A DNA stretch of 64,000 nt from Mucilaginibacter empetricola (GTDB taxonomy: Bacteria > Bacteroidota > Bacteroidia > Sphingobacteriales > Sphingobacteriaceae): the NCBI RefSeq assembly GCF_024808665.1, contig NZ_JANUBZ010000013.1, forward strand, positions 1-64,000. The letters are read 5' to 3'. The notes under the pieces are model-generated. The model was not told where the DNA came from and made no database searches. It worked only from the letters and a program-made list of their open reading frames with translations. Within the stretch, counting starts at the first letter, position 1; the number at the start of each line of letters is the position of its first letter. The position numbers and the translations under genes were made by a program. Shown here piece by piece: positions 50,375 through 60,285 of this stretch.

Positions 50375-53300
50375 GTGTTAAGCAGGGGCTTTATAATTAA
50401 ATGCACTATAACAGTAATTATTACTGTGTGTTTTTGTGCGTTTCATGCCCAGGCACAAAATACCACCAATTTAGGCACAGAATTCTGGACTGCTTATATG
50501 GATCATAATAACGGCGCCAGCACGGGTGCAGCTACCAGCCTAAATTCAAATGGTAAAGCTGTACCAGATACGGCAAGCTTAATGAGTTTATATATTACAT
50601 CTGCCGTTAATACATCAGGCACTATAACTATTGCTGATGCTAGTTTTGCGCCAATATCTTTCACAGTAGCAGCAAATCAGGTTACTATAGTAACTATTCC
50701 AGCAGTTGCTTTTTTAGGCACTTACACACTTCAAAATAAAGGCATACACATAGTTTCTTTAAAGCCGGTAGCAATTTATGCCCATATTTATGCTCAATCA
50801 GTTTCGGGTGCTACATTATTATTGCCGGTAAGTACATTGGGGAAGGATTACTTTTCTATTAATTACACGCAACACTCTAATGCCGCAGCCGATAATCCGG
50901 CATATTCTGCTTTTATAGTTATCGCTACACAAGATAACACTACTGTTCAAATTACCCCATCGGCCCAACTGATTGATAGTCATCCACCCGGTCAGTCATT
51001 CACGCTTTCCTTAAAAAAAGGGCAATTGTACCAGGGCTTATCTCTTAATGACCTCACCGGGACAAAAATCTCTTCCGTAAATTCTACAACGGGTGGTTGT
51101 ACCAAGATTGCGGTTTTTTCCGGAAGCTCCAGGGTCGATATTGGGTGTAATCCAAGGTTTGTAACATCCGACAATCTTTTTCAACAGGTTTATCCAACTG
51201 CATCATGGGGTAAAAATTATATTACCACGCCGCTCATCACCAGGAATTATGATACGTTCAGGATACTTTTAAGCAACCCGTCAACAACAACCGACCCTGG
51301 CGTACAGCTAAATGGTGTACCGGTTCCTTTAAGCTCATTTGGCAACGGATATTATGAATTTCCATCGCAAACACCAAATGTAATTACCTCGTCTCAACCA
51401 ATACAAGTTGTTCAATATTCGGTTTCCGAAGATAATACCATTAACTGCGGCACCTTTGCCGGGGATATAGGTGATCCCGAAATGATTTTTTTAACACCAT
51501 TGGAGCAAACGCTTAGTCATGTTACTTTATACTCTACGGGTAATTTTATGATTATAAGGAGCTTTATAAATGTGTTAATGAAAACCAATGCTGTTTCTAC
51601 ATTCACTATTGATGGGCAACCTTACACTGGTTTTAACCCCGTGCCGGGTAATCCGTTGTATTCTCATGCTCAAATACCCGTGCAATCCGGCCCGCAGGAT
51701 GTTCAGGTATCAACAGGAAGTCAGGGTACCCACAATATTAATGCAGGCGATGGATTTAGCGCTATAGCCTATGGCTTTGGCCAGGCCGAATCATATGGTT
51801 ACGCGGCAGGGACAAATCTGTTGAATTTAACCGAAAACATTACGCTATTGAATCCTGGGACAGACTCAACGCAAACAAATGGCTGCACGGGCGTAACTTA
51901 TAAATTGCAATTAACGCTTCCTTATCAAACTTCAAACATAGTTTGGGACTTTAAAAATGGTACAACCTATACTGATAACAATCCACAGGTTGTTTCAACC
52001 GTTATAAAGGGAAACCAAACTCTTTATTTATATCAATATTATAAAACAGTAACCTATAACACACCGGGTGATACCTCTATCGTAGCCAATGTATTTAACC
52101 CCATTGCTGGCGATTGCGGCGATACTGAGGCTGTTGAATTTGATTTTAATATTGCTTCGCCACCTGTTGCAAATTTTGCTATTAATAATTCCTGCCTCGG
52201 CGATTCAACTGTATTTACTGATAAAACAGAAACAAACGGAACTCCAATAAAAAACTGGCTTTGGAATTTTGGCGATAACATCACTTCAACAAAGCAAAAC
52301 CCAACGCATTTATACGCCGCACCAGGTAATTATAAGGTGACTTTAAGGGTGGCTAACGGGAATGGTTGTGGTTCGGATGCTATACAAATGGCCAATATTG
52401 TTAACAAGCCGTTGGCGGCGTTTAATTTTTCATCGGTTGATTGTGCAGGTCAAAATGTTTTATTTACAGATAAATCGACTTCATCTAACGGACAAATAGC
52501 TCAATGGATTTGGGATTTTGGCGATGGTGAAAAAGACACATTGAATAACGGCAATCCCTTTAATCATATTTATAGTAAAACGGGCACAGATACCGTTAAA
52601 TTGATTGTTGTAGTAGCCGGAGGATGTTCGAGTACAATAAATTCGCTGGTAATTACTATAAATCCGGCACCGGTAATTGATTTTACCTTACCTGATGTTT
52701 GCACATCCGACGCTTTTGCGCAGTTTACCGATCAAAGTACCATTGCAGATAACAATATATCAAACTTTACCTATCAGTGGGACTTTGGCGACCCGAGTGC
52801 AGATCCCTCTAACCCTAATATCTCAACATTGCAAAATCCCCGGCATAAATATTCGGCAGCTGGTAATTATAATGTAACCTTAACAGTGACATCGGGCAGT
52901 GGATGTGCTGTTTCGAACACGAAACAGTTTACGGTTAACGGAGATTTACCTGTTGCCGCCTTCTCTGTTGAAAACAGTGCGAATTTATGCAGTATAGATG
53001 ATGTGATTTTTGACGATCAATCTACTGTGAACTTTGGTAACATTACCAAAATTGTTTGGTATTTTGACTATAACAATAACCCGCAGGATACGACTGTATT
53101 TCTCAAAACCAATATCCCATCAGATAGAAAGTTTAACCATAATTATGGCCTGTTTAACTCACCATCAACAAAGTCATACACCATAAGAATGGACGTATAC
53201 TCCGGCATAACGTGTGTCAATACTATCCAGCAAAGCATAACTTTAAAAGCTAACCCTTTGGTTACTATATCTCAGCTTGGACAATTGTGCCAAAACGACT

Positions 53301-53989
53301 CACCGATACAAATTATAGAAGATAAAAATGGCTTTGCAGGTACAGGTGTGTTTTCCGGAACCGGAATGTCTACTACAGGTTTGTTCGATCCAGGAGCCGC
53401 AGGGCCAGGTTCGTTCACCATCAATTATAACTTTACCTCAGAAAATGGATGTGGTTATTCAACTTCAGAACAGATAGTTGTTACAGCCAACCCAACGGTG
53501 TCACTACCACAAAATATAACCATGCTACAGGGAGCTCAATTAACGTTGCCGGCTAAAACAGGAGGCGGGGATTTGACGTATCAGTGGAGTCCGGTTATTG
53601 GATTAAGTGAAAGCAATATTTTAAATCCTATTGCCAGCCCGGCGGATAATACGACATATAAGCTCACCGTTACTAATACGCAGGGCTGTGCTGCTACTGC
53701 GCAAATCAATGTAAATGTTTTAAAATACCTGGTGATCCCTAATGCGTTTACACCTAATGGAGACGGCATAAATGATACCTGGGATATTAAATATTTAGAT
53801 ACCTACCCTAATAATACGGTTTCGGTTTTTAACCGTTATGGCGAAATGGTTTATTATTCTATTGGTTATGCTGCCCCCTGGGATGGTAAATATAGGGGAG
53901 CTAATTTGCCATCGGGAACGTATTACTATATTATTGACCCCAAAAATGGCAGAAATCAAATATCCGGCGGTGTAACAATTATCAGGTGA
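50375..53989 (+). CDS. T9SS cargo protein: IgGFc-binding-like N-terminus, PKD repeats, gliding-motility C-terminal domain
   Basis: Secreted protein of 1204 residues. A signal peptide (VIITVCFCAFHAQAQ) is followed by a domain starting NLGTEFWTAYMDHNN that resembles the IgGFc-binding N-terminal family (~300-400 residues). Four PKD-type repeats (WLWNFGDN, WIWDFGDGE, YQWDFGDPS, IVWYFDYNN) lie at about 595-930. The C-terminal ~85 residues (PNAFTPNGDGINDTWDI...VFNRYGEMVYY...WDGKYRGANLPSGTYYYII) form the type-B sorting domain (CHU_C). The start codon is GTG at 50375; the nearby ATG at 50401 is out of frame. The PorP/SprF-like gene follows, the usual partner. Likely an adhesin or surface glycan-binding protein. 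Confidence 0.87.
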   Translation: MLSRGFIIKCTITVIITVCFCAFHAQAQNTTNLGTEFWTAYMDHNNGASTGAATSLNSNGKAVPDTASLMSLYITSAVNTSGTITIADASFAPISFTVAANQVTIVTIPAVAFLGTYTLQNKGIHIVSLKPVAIYAHIYAQSVSGATLLLPVSTLGKDYFSINYTQHSNAAADNPAYSAFIVIATQDNTTVQITPSAQLIDSHPPGQSFTLSLKKGQLYQGLSLNDLTGTKISSVNSTTGGCTKIAVFSGSSRVDIGCNPRFVTSDNLFQQVYPTASWGKNYITTPLITRNYDTFRILLSNPSTTTDPGVQLNGVPVPLSSFGNGYYEFPSQTPNVITSSQPIQVVQYSVSEDNTINCGTFAGDIGDPEMIFLTPLEQTLSHVTLYSTGNFMIIRSFINVLMKTNAVSTFTIDGQPYTGFNPVPGNPLYSHAQIPVQSGPQDVQVSTGSQGTHNINAGDGFSAIAYGFGQAESYGYAAGTNLLNLTENITLLNPGTDSTQTNGCTGVTYKLQLTLPYQTSNIVWDFKNGTTYTDNNPQVVSTVIKGNQTLYLYQYYKTVTYNTPGDTSIVANVFNPIAGDCGDTEAVEFDFNIASPPVANFAINNSCLGDSTVFTDKTETNGTPIKNWLWNFGDNITSTKQNPTHLYAAPGNYKVTLRVANGNGCGSDAIQMANIVNKPLAAFNFSSVDCAGQNVLFTDKSTSSNGQIAQWIWDFGDGEKDTLNNGNPFNHIYSKTGTDTVKLIVVVAGGCSSTINSLVITINPAPVIDFTLPDVCTSDAFAQFTDQSTIADNNISNFTYQWDFGDPSADPSNPNISTLQNPRHKYSAAGNYNVTLTVTSGSGCAVSNTKQFTVNGDLPVAAFSVENSANLCSIDDVIFDDQSTVNFGNITKIVWYFDYNNNPQDTTVFLKTNIPSDRKFNHNYGLFNSPSTKSYTIRMDVYSGITCVNTIQQSITLKANPLVTISQLGQLCQNDSPIQIIEDKNGFAGTGVFSGTGMSTTGLFDPGAAGPGSFTINYNFTSENGCGYSTSEQIVVTANPTVSLPQNITMLQGAQLTLPAKTGGGDLTYQWSPVIGLSESNILNPIASPADNTTYKLTVTNTQGCAATAQINVNVLKYLVIPNAFTPNGDGINDTWDIKYLDTYPNNTVSVFNRYGEMVYYSIGYAAPWDGKYRGANLPSGTYYYIIDPKNGRNQISGGVTIIR

Positions 53990-54346
53990 CGTTCGTAACA
54001 GTGAGAGATTTGTATTTTATTATATATCTGCCTATATATCAGTGTTTTTGAATGTGTAGCTTTGTGTTTTGAAAGCTGAACAAATGTCTGAGATATATCA
54101 CATTATAAGATTCAAATATAGTTTAGATAATGTTATAGTATAAGAGAACATAAAAAGCTCTAATTAAGTAGGCAAAATATGTATTTGTCATATAAAACAG
54201 GTTTGCAGAAAATGTATATTCGTCAATCTGTTAGGGAATGTGTGGGAAGGTATTAATTGTCTTGTAATATTCGCCTTATCATTGCGTTCTTAGATTTGAA
54301 AAATAGTTTAGTATTATCTGGCATGGTGGCCAATATCAAATAATTA
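53990..54346. other. 357-base intergenic space before the PorP/SprF-like gene
   Basis: AT-rich with no reading frame worth reporting. TAGCTTTG at 54057-54064 fits a -7 box, but no -33 box is placed correctly. No hairpin terminator after the large cargo gene is evident, so read-through to the barrel gene is possible. Confidence 0.5.
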
Positions 54347-55363
54347 ATGAAAAGAATTTTACATTTAATATTTCTTTTAGCTGTATGTACGCAAATGGGG
54401 TTGGCTCAGCAAAAACCTCAATATACCCAATATGTTTTTAATAATTTGCTTTTAAACCCAGCGGTAAGTGGTATTGAAAATTATACAGACGTTAAAGCAG
54501 GCTACCGGAGTCAATGGACAGGTTTACAAGGGGCCCCGGTAACAAGTTACCTGACGTTGTCAACACCGATTGGGGATAATTTTATACAAGGCGACGCTAC
54601 AGCTATGCCAGCGGAGGGTGGCGAAAACCCGTCGAGCCGTTTGTATACACAAAACTATATGGCGGCAGAACCTCACCATGGTATAGGTTTTATGCTGGTT
54701 TCTGATAAGGCAGGTCCCATTACAACCACTAATATTGATGTTACTTATGCTTATCATTTGGGTTTATCGCCAACAATGAATCTGGCAGTAGGTGTGCAGG
54801 GTGGTGTAAACAACATTAACTTAAACACAAGTGAATTAACATTGGAGTTTCCGCTCGATCCGGCTATTTCTAATGGCAGTAACAGTCAGTGGAAACCTGA
54901 TCTGGGTGCAGGTATATGGCTTTATTCGTCCAATTATTACTTTGGTGCATCTGTTCAGCAATTGTTGCCTCAGACGCTCTATTTTAGCACCAATGTGGCT
55001 TATAATCAGAGTAAAACTGTTCCTCAATATTTTCTTACCAGCGGTGTAAAGCTTTTTTTAACGGATGATATTACCCTAATGCCGTCGTTTTTAATAAAAG
55101 TAATCAACCCAACACCAATAACTTTTGATATCAATGCCAAGCTGTCGTTCATGGACAAATTTTGGGTGGGAGGGTCTTACCGTCGGGATGATTCTTTTGG
55201 CGTATTGGCGGGAGTAAATATAAGTTCCTTTATCAACGTTGGATATTCATACGATATTACCACCTCGGCACTGAATACTGTTAGTAATGGTACGCACGAG
55301 ATAGTTATCGGTATACTGCTTAATAACAGGTACAAAGTAACCTGTCCGCAACATACGTTTTAA
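54347..55363 (+). CDS. PorP/SprF family type IX secretion membrane protein
   Basis: A 338-residue outer-membrane protein. Signal peptide (MKRILHLIFLLAVCTQMGLAQ), then QKPQYTQYVFNNLLLNPAVSGIENYTDVKAGYRSQWTGLQGAPVTSYLTLSTPIG, the diagnostic PorP/SprF opening. The remainder is barrel-like strands, with HHGIGFMLVSDKAGPI. The family acts with particular CHU_C-type cargo, helping it reach or stay on the surface. The gene directly upstream encodes such a cargo. The partial tail at 1-93 probably belongs to a paralogue. Confidence 0.92.
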   Translation: MKRILHLIFLLAVCTQMGLAQQKPQYTQYVFNNLLLNPAVSGIENYTDVKAGYRSQWTGLQGAPVTSYLTLSTPIGDNFIQGDATAMPAEGGENPSSRLYTQNYMAAEPHHGIGFMLVSDKAGPITTTNIDVTYAYHLGLSPTMNLAVGVQGGVNNINLNTSELTLEFPLDPAISNGSNSQWKPDLGAGIWLYSSNYYFGASVQQLLPQTLYFSTNVAYNQSKTVPQYFLTSGVKLFLTDDITLMPSFLIKVINPTPITFDINAKLSFMDKFWVGGSYRRDDSFGVLAGVNISSFINVGYSYDITTSALNTVSNGTHEIVIGILLNNRYKVTCPQHTF

Positions 55364-55371
55364 CCCCCTTG

Positions 55372-55385
55372 CCCCCTGAAGGGGG
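55372..55385. repeat. CCCCC-TGAA-GGGGG hairpin
   Basis: A five-base C/G stem with a TGAA loop 8 bases after the PorP/SprF-like stop. I know this type of palindrome as frequent between Bacteroidota genes. It lies between convergent genes and may stabilise or end both transcripts; there is no T-run. Confidence 0.55.
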
Positions 55386-55446
55386 AATAATAAGAAAATT
55401 GGATAAAACCTGGAGAATAATATCTTTTTTTGGGGATGCTGTTGGT

Positions 55447-56922
55447 CTACAGCTCTTTCCTTAAACGCGCAACCGGGATGTTCATTTGTTCACGATATTT
55501 GGCTACTGTGCGACGAGCAATATTATAGCCGGCGTCTTTTAAAATTTCGGTAAGCTTTTCATCAGCCAGCGGATGCTTTTTATCTTCGGCGCCTATATGC
55601 TCTTCCAGTATTTTCTTAACCTCTTTATTTGAAACCTCTTCGCCACTTTCAGTTTGAATTGCTTCCGAGAAGAAAGATTTTAACAAAAAGGTGCCAAACT
55701 CGGTTTGTACATACTTCGAGTTCGCAACTCTCGAAACGGTCGAAATATCCATGTTTATCCTGTCTGCAATATCTTTCAGAATCATGGGCTTCAAATTCTT
55801 ATCGTCGCCTGTTAAAAAGAATTCATATTGGTATTGCATTATGGCATTCATGGTTTTCAGCAAAGTTTGCTGACGCTGCTTAATAGCGTCTATAAACCAT
55901 TTTGCTGAGTCGAGCTTTTGCTTTACAAACTGAACTGCTTCTTTAAGTTTTTTATCTTTTTGAGATGCTTTATCATAGTGCTCAAACATTTCCTGGTAGG
56001 AGCGGCTTACCCTAAGCTCGGGAGCATTTTTTGAATTTAGGGTAAGTATCAGCACACCATCGTTGTTGGTAATGTGAAAATCAGGGATAACCTGCAACTG
56101 TTTGGTGTTGATCTCATTAGAGTCACCCGGTTTTGGATTAAGCTTTAAAATCTCGTTAACTACGCCTCTTAATTCAATTGACGACATGTTAAGCGACTTT
56201 TCAAGCTTATCATAGTGTTTACGGGTAAACTCATCCAGGTATTGCTCAACAACCAATATTGCTTTTTTTACAATGGGATCATTAGCATCCTTTTTACGCA
56301 GCTGTATTAAAAGACACTCCTGTAGACTACGCGCACCGACACCCGGAGGGTCGAAACTTTGTATTACTTTGAGCATATCCTCCACCTCGTCGTCGGTAGC
56401 GAAAACATTTTGTGAAAATGCAAGATCATCGGTAAGCGACATGATGGGACGGCGTAAATAACCATCGTCATCCAAACTACCTATTATTTGTTTACCTATT
56501 CTGAAATCTTTGTCAGATACAGGTATTAGATCAAGTTGCTGTTGCAGACTTTCAAAAAATGAGCTTTGTACAGCAATTGGGATTTCTTTCCGTTCATCGT
56601 CATCATCGCCATTTTGATCATAGCGAGATCCATAGTCATTTACATTATCTTCCTGTAGATAATCATCAATATTAAACTCATCTGCTTCCCCCTTTTCCTC
56701 ATCACCGTTATAACTGTCTTCTTCCGGGTCGCGATCGGGATACTGTTCTTCCGGCTCGTTTAAATTGGTTAAACTTAAATCTTCCAATGCCGGGTTTTCT
56801 TCCAGCTCTTCTTTAATACGGGTATCTAACGAAACAGTAGGAACCTGCAACAATTTTATAAATTGTATTTGCTGAGGGGAAAGTTTTTGTAAAAGTTTTT
56901 GTTGAAGATTTTGTTTAAGCAT
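55447..56922 (-). CDS. rpoN: RNA polymerase sigma-54 factor
   Basis: A 491-residue sigma-54. The N-terminal activator-interacting region is Gln/Leu-rich (MLKQNLQQKLLQKLSPQQIQFIKLLQVP), followed by an acidic region II, the core-binding segment and the RpoN box region ARRTVAKYREQMNIPVARLRKEL at the C-terminus. I start at ATG 56922. A start 24 bases upstream (56946) exists but would precede the -7 box found at 56933-56940. No enhancer-binding protein is encoded nearby. Two sigma-54-like sequences occur in this window before small genes. Confidence 0.94.
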   Translation of the reverse strand: MLKQNLQQKLLQKLSPQQIQFIKLLQVPTVSLDTRIKEELEENPALEDLSLTNLNEPEEQYPDRDPEEDSYNGDEEKGEADEFNIDDYLQEDNVNDYGSRYDQNGDDDDERKEIPIAVQSSFFESLQQQLDLIPVSDKDFRIGKQIIGSLDDDGYLRRPIMSLTDDLAFSQNVFATDDEVEDMLKVIQSFDPPGVGARSLQECLLIQLRKKDANDPIVKKAILVVEQYLDEFTRKHYDKLEKSLNMSSIELRGVVNEILKLNPKPGDSNEINTKQLQVIPDFHITNNDGVLILTLNSKNAPELRVSRSYQEMFEHYDKASQKDKKLKEAVQFVKQKLDSAKWFIDAIKQRQQTLLKTMNAIMQYQYEFFLTGDDKNLKPMILKDIADRINMDISTVSRVANSKYVQTEFGTFLLKSFFSEAIQTESGEEVSNKEVKKILEEHIGAEDKKHPLADEKLTEILKDAGYNIARRTVAKYREQMNIPVARLRKEL

Positions 56923-56932
56923 AAGATACGGG

Positions 56933-56940
56933 CAAAAATA
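56933..56940 (-). promoter_or_regulatory. -7 box of rpoN
   Basis: TATTTTTG on the minus strand fits TAnnTTTG; it leaves a leader of only a few bases before the ATG at 56922. No clear -33 box. Confidence 0.45.
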
Positions 56941-57014
56941 CATCAATTACCTTTAACTTTAAAATATGTTAGGGTAATAAGCCAATGTTGTAAAATACAA
57001 AAGGATTGAATTTG

Positions 57015-57044
57015 TTTGTTTAGTTTGTTAATTTTATAACTTTA
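57015..57044 (+). promoter_or_regulatory. Putative promoter of mscL
   Basis: TTTG (57015-57018), 18 bases, TAACTTTA (57037-57044), one mismatch from consensus. Confidence 0.45.
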
Positions 57045-57065
57045 ATCTACTTAAACAAAACGTAT

Positions 57066-57479
57066 ATGGCTTTTATTAAGGAATTTAAGGAATTTGCAAT
57101 GCGGGGCAACGTTGTTGACCTCGCTGTTGGTGTGGTTATTGGAGCCGCATTTGGAAAAATAGTAACCTCGCTGGTTGCCGATGTTATAATGCCTCCAATA
57201 GGGTATATTACAGGTGGCGTGGATTTTTCAGATAAGAAGATTGTTTTGAAAGAGGCCGATCCGGCACATAAAGTGTTGGAAACTGCTATCCACTATGGAA
57301 GCTTCATTAATGCAATAATTCAGTTTATAATAATAGCATTCTGTATATTTTTGGTGGTTAAAGCAATAAACTCCTTAAAAAAGGAAGAGGAAGCGCCTGC
57401 AGCACCGGCAGATCCGGAACCTACAAAAGAAGAGATTTTGCTTACCGAAATACGCGATTTACTGGCAAAAAAAGCATAA
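57066..57479 (+). CDS. mscL: Large-conductance mechanosensitive channel
   Basis: A 137-residue pentameric channel that opens on osmotic downshock. The N-terminal amphipathic helix and first membrane helix ([44 protein letters not shown]) are textbook MscL. The second helix is [23 protein letters not shown], and the C-terminal helix ends [16 protein letters not shown]. Length and composition are typical. It diverges from rpoN. Confidence 0.97.
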   Translation: MAFIKEFKEFAMRGNVVDLAVGVVIGAAFGKIVTSLVADVIMPPIGYITGGVDFSDKKIVLKEADPAHKVLETAIHYGSFINAIIQFIIIAFCIFLVVKAINSLKKEEEAPAAPADPEPTKEEILLTEIRDLLAKKA

Positions 57480-57540
57480 GGATATTATTGATGGTTCGAA
57501 GCTTCTCTGCGCGACGAGCTATCAATTTTTAACGAGCCAG

Positions 57541-58419
57541 CTAAAATGTTCTAGGTAGTTTAGGGTCTGTTAAGATTATATAGTCTCCGTTTTTTGCTAA
57601 TTTATTCCAATCCGGATTGTTGAAAGAATTGTCCGAATAGGTGGCTATATTTAACAGACGTATTTGAGGTGCATATTTTTTCGCCTGTGCCGCCGCGCCC
57701 AATTTCTCTTCGCTATGGAAGCCACCGTTTAGCTGCAGTATTTTAAAAGCCGGATGAGTTTTAAAAAAGCTAGCGATCGACCAACCCATAGTGGCATCCC
57801 ACAAATTTTGAGCCTGATACATTTGCATGCCAGGCATATTTGCATGGCCTCCCATTATTTGAGCAAATTTTTCATGATAGGCGCCAGTGGCTGTGTCGAT
57901 TGGTAAAGGTGGGAGATATGATTTCCCAATAGAACTCAATTGTTGCAAGCTGTTTAACCCAAGCCGGTTAACCATATTAGTATAGCGAGAGGGTGCATTA
58001 GCAGCTATAACTGGGATCTGATTTGCTTTGGCAAACTCAATGAGTGGTCGATAATCTTTATAATTGGGCCATATACGGGCATCTGTTTTAAAGTTTTTTT
58101 CGCGTATTAGTCCATTTAAATATTCGTTTAACACGTTTTGGCAGTCGGTTTCAAACATCTCCATCGATAAAGCAACCTTGTCGGGATATTTATCGGCCAG
58201 TTTTTTTAGCAAAAGATATTCGATAGCATGACCGGTAGAATCATCGTGTTCTTCGCCAAAAAACAATACGTCGGCTTTGGCCATGTCTATCACAATTTCG
58301 TCAATGGTAACAACTCTTTGTTTTGCCGTACTATAAATTTTATAATGACTGGATAAGGAATCCTGACCAAAAACAATAAAAGGAAGCATGATTAATAACA
58401 CGATAGCTGATGTTTTCAT
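57541..58419 (-). CDS. ChaN family (Tiki/TraB-like) exported protein
   Basis: A 292-residue protein with a signal peptide (ending IVFGQ). ADVLFFGEEHDD (Glu56, Glu57, His58) is the metal motif of the ChaN/Tiki/EreA superfamily, with VALSMEMFETDCQ and MGGHANMPGMQMYQAQNLWDATM as further conserved parts. ChaN of Campylobacter binds haem; others are thought to be metalloproteases. No lipobox is present. The gene stands alone between mscL (convergent) and rpmH (divergent). Confidence 0.82.
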   Translation of the reverse strand: MKTSAIVLLIMLPFIVFGQDSLSSHYKIYSTAKQRVVTIDEIVIDMAKADVLFFGEEHDDSTGHAIEYLLLKKLADKYPDKVALSMEMFETDCQNVLNEYLNGLIREKNFKTDARIWPNYKDYRPLIEFAKANQIPVIAANAPSRYTNMVNRLGLNSLQQLSSIGKSYLPPLPIDTATGAYHEKFAQIMGGHANMPGMQMYQAQNLWDATMGWSIASFFKTHPAFKILQLNGGFHSEEKLGAAAQAKKYAPQIRLLNIATYSDNSFNNPDWNKLAKNGDYIILTDPKLPRTF

Positions 58420-58560
58420 TTTCTGTTATTGTTGATGTATTTAATTGATAATAAGAGTGTTATTTAGTTTATTGGGTATTAATATCACAAACATTGCAAA
58501 CCTAGTTTACCCACGCTACATAATCAATTAAAATTGTGTTAATAAACTATTTAACTATTG

Positions 58561-58591
58561 TTTGAAAAAAAGAAAAAAAAGACTAAATTTG
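58561..58591 (+). promoter_or_regulatory. Consensus promoter of rpmH
   Basis: TTTG (58561-58564), exactly 19 bases, TAAATTTG (58584-58591): a full match to the Bacteroidota housekeeping promoter. The leader is about 35 bases. Confidence 0.8.
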
Positions 58592-58630
58592 CGCTCTTGT
58601 TTTTAAAACGAACGAATAGAATAAATAGCC

Positions 58631-58789
58631 ATGAAAAGAACGTTTCAGCCCTCACAAAGGAAAAGAAGAAATAAACACGGTTTCCGTGAGCGCATGTCAA
58701 CTGCTAACGGCAGAAGAATATTAGCTGCAAGAAGAGCTAAAGGAAGAAAAAGATTGACAGTTTCTGACGAGCGCAGTCACAAAGCATAA
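58631..58789 (+). CDS. rpmH: 50S ribosomal protein L34
   Basis: A 52-residue, very basic protein: [48 protein letters not shown]. This is the standard L34 sequence, and its neighbour rnpA is the usual one. It has the best promoter in the window. dnaA and dnaN are not adjacent, so this is not an origin region of the classic type. Confidence 0.98.
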   Translation: MKRTFQPSQRKRRNKHGFRERMSTANGRRILAARRAKGRKRLTVSDERSHKA

Positions 58790-58859
58790 AGCTGGTTGCT
58801 TCCTCTGTTGAGGGGCATGGGCCGGTTATTTTTTAAATTTCGGTTCATATTTAGCAACA

Positions 58860-59243
58860 ATGTATACTTTTAAGAAAGAAGAACGGTTATGTAATAAAAA
58901 GCTTATTGATGAGCTTTTTCATAATGGTTCTTCTTTTTTATGTTACCCTTTCAAAGCGTCGTGGATGTTAGTCAGCAATCCGCAACAGTTTCCTGCACAA
59001 ATTATACTGGCCGTCTCCAAAAGGCGTTTCAAGCGAGCTGTTGATCGCAATCTGATAAAAAGGCGTATGCGTGAAGCTTATCGGCTGCACAAACAACAAT
59101 ATCTATATGATCGGCTAAATTTAACTGATAAGCAGATTGTACTATCATTAGGATATATTGGAAAAGAGATTGCCCCTTATGATATTACAAAAAAAAAGAT
59201 GCTCAAGCTTTTAACTCAGCTCCGCGCCGAAATTGATAAATGA
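58860..59243 (+). CDS. rnpA: Ribonuclease P protein component
   Basis: A 127-residue subunit of RNase P that helps the RNA bind pre-tRNA. The signature [23 protein letters not shown] contains the RNR motif (63-72). The N-terminus [17 protein letters not shown] is typical. It lies downstream of rpmH by 70 bases and overlaps yidD by 4 bases (ATGA). Confidence 0.95.
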   Translation: MYTFKKEERLCNKKLIDELFHNGSSFLCYPFKASWMLVSNPQQFPAQIILAVSKRRFKRAVDRNLIKRRMREAYRLHKQQYLYDRLNLTDKQIVLSLGYIGKEIAPYDITKKKMLKLLTQLRAEIDK

Positions 59244-59482
59244 AAGCTATTATTGATATAGTAAAATTTGTAGTTGGTAGTATATTTATATTGCTGATTA
59301 AAATATATCAATACTTTATTTCGCCGCTTACGGGCGCTTCCTGTCGCTATACCCCAACATGTTCGCAATATGGAGTTGAAGCAATAAAGAAATATGGCGC
59401 TTTTAAAGGCGGTTGGCTAACTATAAAACGAATAGCCAGCTGTAACCCTTGGGGAGGGCACGGGCATGACCCGGTGCCTTAA
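59240..59482 (+). CDS. yidD: Membrane protein insertion efficiency factor
   Basis: An 80-residue protein: [58 protein letters not shown], nearly the full family consensus with three Cys and the terminal GGHGHDPVP. It helps YidC insert inner-membrane proteins. YidC itself is not encoded nearby, unlike in many other bacteria. Confidence 0.96.
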   Translation: MKAIIDIVKFVVGSIFILLIKIYQYFISPLTGASCRYTPTCSQYGVEAIKKYGAFKGGWLTIKRIASCNPWGGHGHDPVP

Positions 59483-59576
59483 ATTAAATTCTAGTCTTTT
59501 AAGTAAAATAGATTCTTTGTCTTATCCATTTAGGTAATTTAAGTCGAAGAAAGAATTAAATAGAATACCAAACAAA

Positions 59577-60263
59577 ATGAGCCTGATACTTCAAATTGAA
59601 ACCGCCACTACTTCATGTTCAGTTGCTATAGCCCGGGATGGGGTTGTGCTAGCGTACAAAGAAGCGAACGAAAGAAATATTCATGCGGAAGTTATTACAA
59701 GGTTTATTGAAGATGTTATAACTCAAGCAAGTGTTGTATACAATCAAGTTGACGCTATAGCCGTTAGCTGTGGTCCTGGTTCGTATACGGGTTTAAGAAT
59801 TGGTATTTCAACGGCAAAAGGGCTGTGTTTTGGCCTCGATAAGCCACTTATAGCAATTGAAACGTTAGAGGCAATGGCTTTTGGCGTGAAGAATACAAAA
59901 CAGTTGAATGCTAATACACTTCTTTGTCCCATGATTGACGCACGCCGAATGGAAGTATTTACCGCTATATTTAATTTGCAGGGAGATAGGGTACAAGCAA
60001 CGTCTGCCGCCATAATAGACGAAAATAGCTTTATAGAACTGCTTGCCGACAATAAAATATTATTCTTTGGTGATGGAGCTGAAAAATGCCAGGCGGTTTT
60101 AGGTGGCAATCCAAATGCCGAATTTTTACCTTGTTTTATAAACTCAGCTACCTATTTAAGCCAAAAAGCCCTTGAAAAATTCAAGGGCAATGATTTTGAA
60201 GATGTGGCTTACTTTGAGCCATACTATTTAAAAGAATTTATTGCCGGTAAAAAAGCACTGTAA
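59577..60263 (+). CDS. tsaB: tRNA threonylcarbamoyladenosine biosynthesis protein TsaB
   Basis: A 228-residue ASKHA-fold protein: LILQIETATTSCSVAIARDG, then VDAIAVSCGPGSYTGLRIGISTAKGL (the TsaB GPGSYTGLR signature). It has no metal-binding HxxxH (that is in TsaD). It partners TsaD and TsaE in the t6A modification of tRNA. The DNA near its end contains a perfect 9-bp hairpin (60168-60188). It converges with the next gene, 22 bases apart. Confidence 0.95.
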   Translation: MSLILQIETATTSCSVAIARDGVVLAYKEANERNIHAEVITRFIEDVITQASVVYNQVDAIAVSCGPGSYTGLRIGISTAKGLCFGLDKPLIAIETLEAMAFGVKNTKQLNANTLLCPMIDARRMEVFTAIFNLQGDRVQATSAAIIDENSFIELLADNKILFFGDGAEKCQAVLGGNPNAEFLPCFINSATYLSQKALEKFKGNDFEDVAYFEPYYLKEFIAGKKAL

Positions 60264-60285
60264 ATTACTTTTTTCACCAATCTTA

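Noticed and set aside
56923..56946. Longer start for rpoN
   Set aside because: A matching -7 box lies inside this stretch, and sigma-54 normally begins at the Gln-rich segment.
59744..60109. Minus-strand frame of 121 codons
   Set aside because: Antisense to tsaB, no start signal or family.
58561..60263. Replication origin near rpmH-rnpA
   Set aside because: No dnaA, dnaN, gidA or clusters of DnaA boxes are seen; in Bacteroidota rpmH is often away from the origin.
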